Source: a virus
Length of the DNA: 23,399 bases
Direction: 5' to 3' (one strand)
IMG/VR virus record: IMGVR_UViG_3300020207_001230
Coordinates: 1-23,399 of that record
Below the pieces are notes generated by a model, which saw nothing but the letters and a program-made list of their open reading frames with translations, was not told the DNA's origin and did no database searches. Positions 20,615 to 23,399 of the stretch are shown one piece after another; the stretch's first letter is position 1; each line of letters begins with the position of its first letter. A program made the position numbers and the translations under genes.

Positions 20615-22281
20615 TACTTATTTTTAGATTTGTGTGACCCACAGCCCTTTTCATTCAAACGCTGTGCTAGTAATTCTATCTTATCCATATCTGAATCTGA
20701 TAGTTGATGCATTTGTTTTGGGTTTGATTTTAGTTTGATAGTTTTACCACCAACTTCAATACTGTCACCTGCTTTTTTGCCTGCTTTTGCTGCTGCGTCT
20801 AATGCTTTGTAGAACTCGTTATATTCTGAGAACTCAATTCTAGTCGCATCTGTCATCATTTTATTTGCTACCGCTTGTGGCTGATAAGCGTATTTGTCTT
20901 TACCTTTTGTCATAGTGTTTTTTATAACACCACCGACACCTTTTGCTGCCCCGCCTATTGCTCCTCTTACAGCACCACCTATCGCTAAACGTGCTGCCAT
21001 TCCTGCAATCGCTGGAAGAATTTCATCAAGTTTTTCTTCGTTGATTCCTTCTTTCATCATTTTCATAGCAAGACCTGCTGCTTTAACAACACCTTCTTTA
21101 GATGACATTAGGTCGTCTAGCTTTGCTTTGTTGTCATCATTTACTGCGTCATAAACTTGTTTAATTGCTGATGCTGTAAACATATCAACTGTCATACCAT
21201 GTAGTTTACCAGCTTGCTTGTCTGCTACTATTTGATTGATTACATCCATGCTTTCTGAAATTTCATCATCTGGACAATGACATGGGTGTCCACCACAAAT
21301 AGCACACCATGTGCCTGGCTTTCCACCGTCTTCCATCATATCAGGAACACCATTACCATTTTCATCACGCCACCATGAACCTGTTTCATCATGTGAGTCA
21401 TGTTCGCAGTCACAATCTGGCTCACAGTTATGCATTTGGCATCCACAATCTTTACAATGGTATTTTGAAGCATCAAGTTTTTCGCTCTCATCAAAGACAC
21501 CTTCAAACTCATCAAATGCTGGGTGTTCACCGTGACCAAAGAATTTGCCAACCTTTTTACCTGCTTTTTTAATTTTCTTGCCTGCACCCTTGACAACATC
21601 CATTGCACCTTCATACATTTCGTCTGCTAGTTCTTTGCCGTGTTTTTTAGCAAATTCTTCTTTCGACATTGTTTCTGAATCATGAATGACTTGATCGCTC
21701 ATGCGACCTTCTTCAATTGCTAGGTGCGCATCAATTCCTGCTGTTGATTTTAACCCCCACGCTTTAGCTGCTTTCTTAGCTGCTTCATAAGATGTTTTAG
21801 CGTGGCATTCGTGCTTACCCTTTTTAGCATGTACACAAACATATGGTCTTTCTTCTGCTTCGTTTACAGATTCTTCTACTTCTGGTTCGTTGTCCATCAC
21901 CGCAGCATAATCTTCCATGTCACTGTCACTTGGCATTTCGCTATCTGCTGGTGTGTCCATTTCCATATCACCCATTGGGTCTGTCATCATTTCTGGTTCA
22001 TTAGCAACACTCATATCTGCCATTGGCTCGTTCATCATATCGGCAGGACTATCTAGTTCTAGTGTATGCATTCTCGCTGTTAGTGAGTCTGACATACGAA
22101 CATAAGCATCATATGCTTTGTTATGTTGGTTACTGAATTCTACTGATAAGTCATGTATCGCATCACGTGCGTTCTTACCAGATGACAACTCTTGTGCTAG
22201 TTGTTCTGTTGCTCTATTTAGGTAATCTTCAAATTCGTCATTAGAGATTACAAAAGATTCGATTAGTTGTGACAGTTTCAT
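20611..22281 (-). CDS. Large mosaic protein with capsid-targeting-like leader, Cys-rich cluster and glycine zipper
   Basis: Segments in the 556 residues differ sharply. Residues 1-9 (MKLSQLIES) fit a T4-type capsid-targeting leader with a possible prohead-protease cut after Glu8. Residues 80-135 are acidic and Met-rich. A basic domain follows (PYVCVHAKKGK at 146-156, then AAKKAAKAWGLKSTAGIDAH). KGAGKKIKKAGKKVGKFFG (231-249) is strongly cationic. Residues 276-336 hold ten Cys plus several His, and within them DENGNGVPDMMED (306-318) fits a calcium-binding loop. Residues 424-453 are a Gly/Ala-rich hydrophobic zipper. No whole-protein family is recognised. A virion-internal protein is the best guess. 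AAGGTAG precedes the ATG and a terminator follows. Confidence 0.7.
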   Translation of the reverse strand: MKLSQLIESFVISNDEFEDYLNRATEQLAQELSSGKNARDAIHDLSVEFSNQHNKAYDAYVRMSDSLTARMHTLELDSPADMMNEPMADMSVANEPEMMTDPMGDMEMDTPADSEMPSDSDMEDYAAVMDNEPEVEESVNEAEERPYVCVHAKKGKHECHAKTSYEAAKKAAKAWGLKSTAGIDAHLAIEEGRMSDQVIHDSETMSKEEFAKKHGKELADEMYEGAMDVVKGAGKKIKKAGKKVGKFFGHGEHPAFDEFEGVFDESEKLDASKYHCKDCGCQMHNCEPDCDCEHDSHDETGSWWRDENGNGVPDMMEDGGKPGTWCAICGGHPCHCPDDEISESMDVINQIVADKQAGKLHGMTVDMFTASAIKQVYDAVNDDNKAKLDDLMSSKEGVVKAAGLAMKMMKEGINEEKLDEILPAIAGMAARLAIGGAVRGAIGGAAKGVGGVIKNTMTKGKDKYAYQPQAVANKMMTDATRIEFSEYNEFYKALDAAAKAGKKAGDSIEVGGKTIKLKSNPKQMHQLSDSDMDKIELLAQRLNEKGCGSHKSKNKY

Positions 22282-22292
22282 TTTATTCTACC

Positions 22293-22496
22293 TTATCTTT
22301 TAATCATTTTACTTTTAACAGGTTTATTATATACTAGATTACCTACATCTGATGTATAACCCATCTTATAATTTTTTTTCTTTCTACCATATACTGAACG
22401 TTCAGCATCAGACTTTTTTGTACCAGGTGTCATTGGCATAGAAACCGATGCAAAGGATCCGGCAAACGTTTCATTTATGATCTCGTTTATTTTCAT
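22293..22496 (-). CDS. Small basic protein with capsid-targeting-like leader, 67 residues
   Basis: From ATG 22496 the protein begins MKINEIINETF, matching the MK-x(n)-(L/I)xE leader of T4 internal head proteins, with a possible cut after Glu9. The remainder is small and strongly basic (GRKKKNYK, KPVKSKMIKR). An in-frame ATG at 22511 would add five residues (MINTI). Neither start has a Shine-Dalgarno sequence. A late-type GATAAATA box ends six bases before 22496, which would make the mRNA leaderless. The gene lies 11 bases before the 556-residue gene. A packaged DNA-associated internal protein is plausible. Confidence 0.65.
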   Translation of the reverse strand: MKINEIINETFAGSFASVSMPMTPGTKKSDAERSVYGRKKKNYKMGYTSDVGNLVYNKPVKSKMIKR

Positions 22497-22501
22497 AATA
22501 G

Positions 22502-22509
22502 TATTTATC
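22502..22509 (-). promoter_or_regulatory. Candidate T4-style late promoter box
   Basis: The minus strand reads GATAAATA followed by CTATT and then ATG. If the T4 spacing holds (box at -13 to -6), transcription would begin at the A of the ATG at 22496. It has one mismatch from the T4 consensus and overlaps the alternative start codon at 22511. Confidence 0.4.
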
Positions 22510-22532
22510 ATTTAAGTAAAATATGTGTAGTT

Positions 22533-23399
22533 TTATCTTAAATGCTTTGTTGGGAATCCGTCTTTATTGACATCATTTCCGTATTTTTTAACTTGCTTGA
22601 TGATTTCATTTGGTCCTACATCAACAGTTGTATTTACACCTTTTACAACACGACCAACTCCGGCTGCTTCGTTGAATGCTGTAAAGTCAGCAAAGTTTTC
22701 AGCAAATCCAGGTTTGCCAATATCATCCAATGAATCGAGCCAACTATCATCGTCATCGTCATAATCAGTATATGTATTCTTTGTAGGTTCGCCTCTGTTG
22801 GCTGCTAACATATCTACAAAAGGAACAGCAACAGATTCGATCCAGCGTGATATATCGCCGTATGTGGTTATTTTTGTTTTGAACAAATCTTTTAAAATAT
22901 CATTAATATGATTTTCTTCTGCTTTGCGTTCATATGACTTACCATACATGCTTTTTAAACGGCCAATCTGGCTTTTTATTTCTGGGCTTGTTAGTTCTAA
23001 TAAGAAAGTTCTCAGATTTAAAAGATAATATTCATTGGTATCTACAATTATTTCATTATCAAATCCAGCAGGCGGCCATCCTTTTTTATAGGTAGCCACT
23101 GCTTTATCTACATCAAAGTCACTTGGTAATGAAATATTTCTACCGCCTTTACTACGTCCCATTCCCAGGTCTTCAATTGTGTCACTATAATACATCTCAT
23201 TACTTAATGGTATAAAAATATTTTGCATTCCAGAAACTTCCATATCTTCAAGAGAGTTTCTATTAACGTTTGCATACTTTCCTGATGCAATGGCTGCAAA
23301 TGTTGGATTTTCAATACCAAGTTTTTGCAAGACTTCTTGTTGTTTTTGATTACTTCCTGTTTTTATTTTTCTGCCGGTATCATTGGTTACTTTTTTAAT
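22533..23399 (-). CDS. Hypothetical phage protein, 5' end beyond the window
   Basis: The frame is open to the right edge. Reading back from the TTG at 23330 adds 23 more codons without a stop, so the true start lies outside and 288 residues are visible. There is no membrane segment. An acidic stretch TDYDDDDDSWLDSLDD lies about 90 residues before the end. The C terminus has FNEAAGVGRVVKGVNTTVD, then a lysine-rich segment ending PTKHLR. Position next to probable internal head proteins suggests a structural or assembly role, but no family is recognised. The downstream gap holds only the late-type box. Confidence 0.7.
   Translation of the reverse strand: MKKVTNDTGRKIKTGSNQKQQEVLQKLGIENPTFAAIASGKYANVNRNSLEDMEVSGMQNIFIPLSNEMYYSDTIEDLGMGRSKGGRNISLPSDFDVDKAVATYKKGWPPAGFDNEIIVDTNEYYLLNLRTFLLELTSPEIKSQIGRLKSMYGKSYERKAEENHINDILKDLFKTKITTYGDISRWIESVAVPFVDMLAANRGEPTKNTYTDYDDDDDSWLDSLDDIGKPGFAENFADFTAFNEAAGVGRVVKGVNTTVDVGPNEIIKQVKKYGNDVNKDGFPTKHLR

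Noticed and set aside
22293-22400. YGRKKK segment resembling the HIV Tat cell-penetrating peptide
   Set aside because: A short basic match that is expected by chance in a lysine-rich protein.
364-22764. Plus-strand open frames of 60-181 codons across the window
   Set aside because: All lie antisense to well-supported minus-strand genes, lack ribosome binding sites and show no protein family signals.
1-23399. tRNA genes, CRISPR arrays, insertion sequences and homing endonucleases
   Set aside because: Gaps are short (at most about 117 bases) and none contains cloverleaf-like, spaced-repeat or transposase sequence; no gene looks interrupted.

Overview
The window is a dense, AT-rich block of a tailed-phage genome. 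All supported genes lie on the minus strand, so transcription runs from high to low coordinates. A family B DNA polymerase, a gp45-like sliding clamp, a T4 RNase H-type 5'-3' exonuclease, a DsbA-like small DNA-binding protein and candidate T4-style late promoters point to a T4-like myovirus. Phage copies of FliL, SbmA/BacA and a YdcH-like (DUF465) protein suggest a flagellated proteobacterial host, probably marine. The host cannot be fixed from this sequence alone.

Layout in transcription order. From 23399 to 20611 lie a 5'-truncated gene, a small basic protein and a 556-residue mosaic protein. The last two begin with short leaders that resemble T4 capsid-targeting sequences. A rho-independent terminator closes this block, and a sigma70-like promoter overlaps it. 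From 20531 to 15410 come dsbA-like, DNA polymerase, an NPPY methyltransferase, a MutH/Sau3AI-like nuclease candidate and the clamp. From 15406 to 12676 come a DpdA/TGT-like base-exchange enzyme, a YdcH-like protein found by reading the gap, a QueD-like protein and a phosphoribosyltransferase. From 12655 to 10459 come a glycosyltransferase, FliL and a peroxiredoxin. From 10380 to 7646 come FolE, QueE and MetK. From 7646 to 3832 come an unknown protein, the exonuclease, a methyltransferase, a eukaryotic-type phosphomannomutase and three small unknown genes. From 3778 to 980 lies a late-looking block: a membrane-anchored ClpP-fold protein, an SbmA/BacA transporter and a fibre-like protein. After a terminator come two small unknown genes and one gene cut by the left edge.

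How the genes fit together. FolE, a QueD-like enzyme and QueE form a route from GTP to 7-carboxy-7-deazaguanine, and DpdA would exchange a 7-deazaguanine for guanine in DNA. No QueC is visible, so conversion to preQ0 would need the host or a gene elsewhere. MetK could supply SAM for QueE and the two methyltransferases. DNA polymerase, DpdA and the NPPY methyltransferase all end in similar hydrophobic-acidic tails that resemble clamp-binding peptides, which suggests that DNA modification is tied to replication.

Two promoter classes separate by position. Seven sigma70-like promoters, six with an exact 17-base spacer, precede the replication and metabolism genes and the left-edge gene. Four (T/G)ATAAATA boxes precede only the flanking, late-looking genes. 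The folE promoter has a 12-base inverted repeat centred on its -10 box, a candidate operator. No tRNA, rRNA, CRISPR array or insertion sequence was seen, and no gap exceeds 300 bases.
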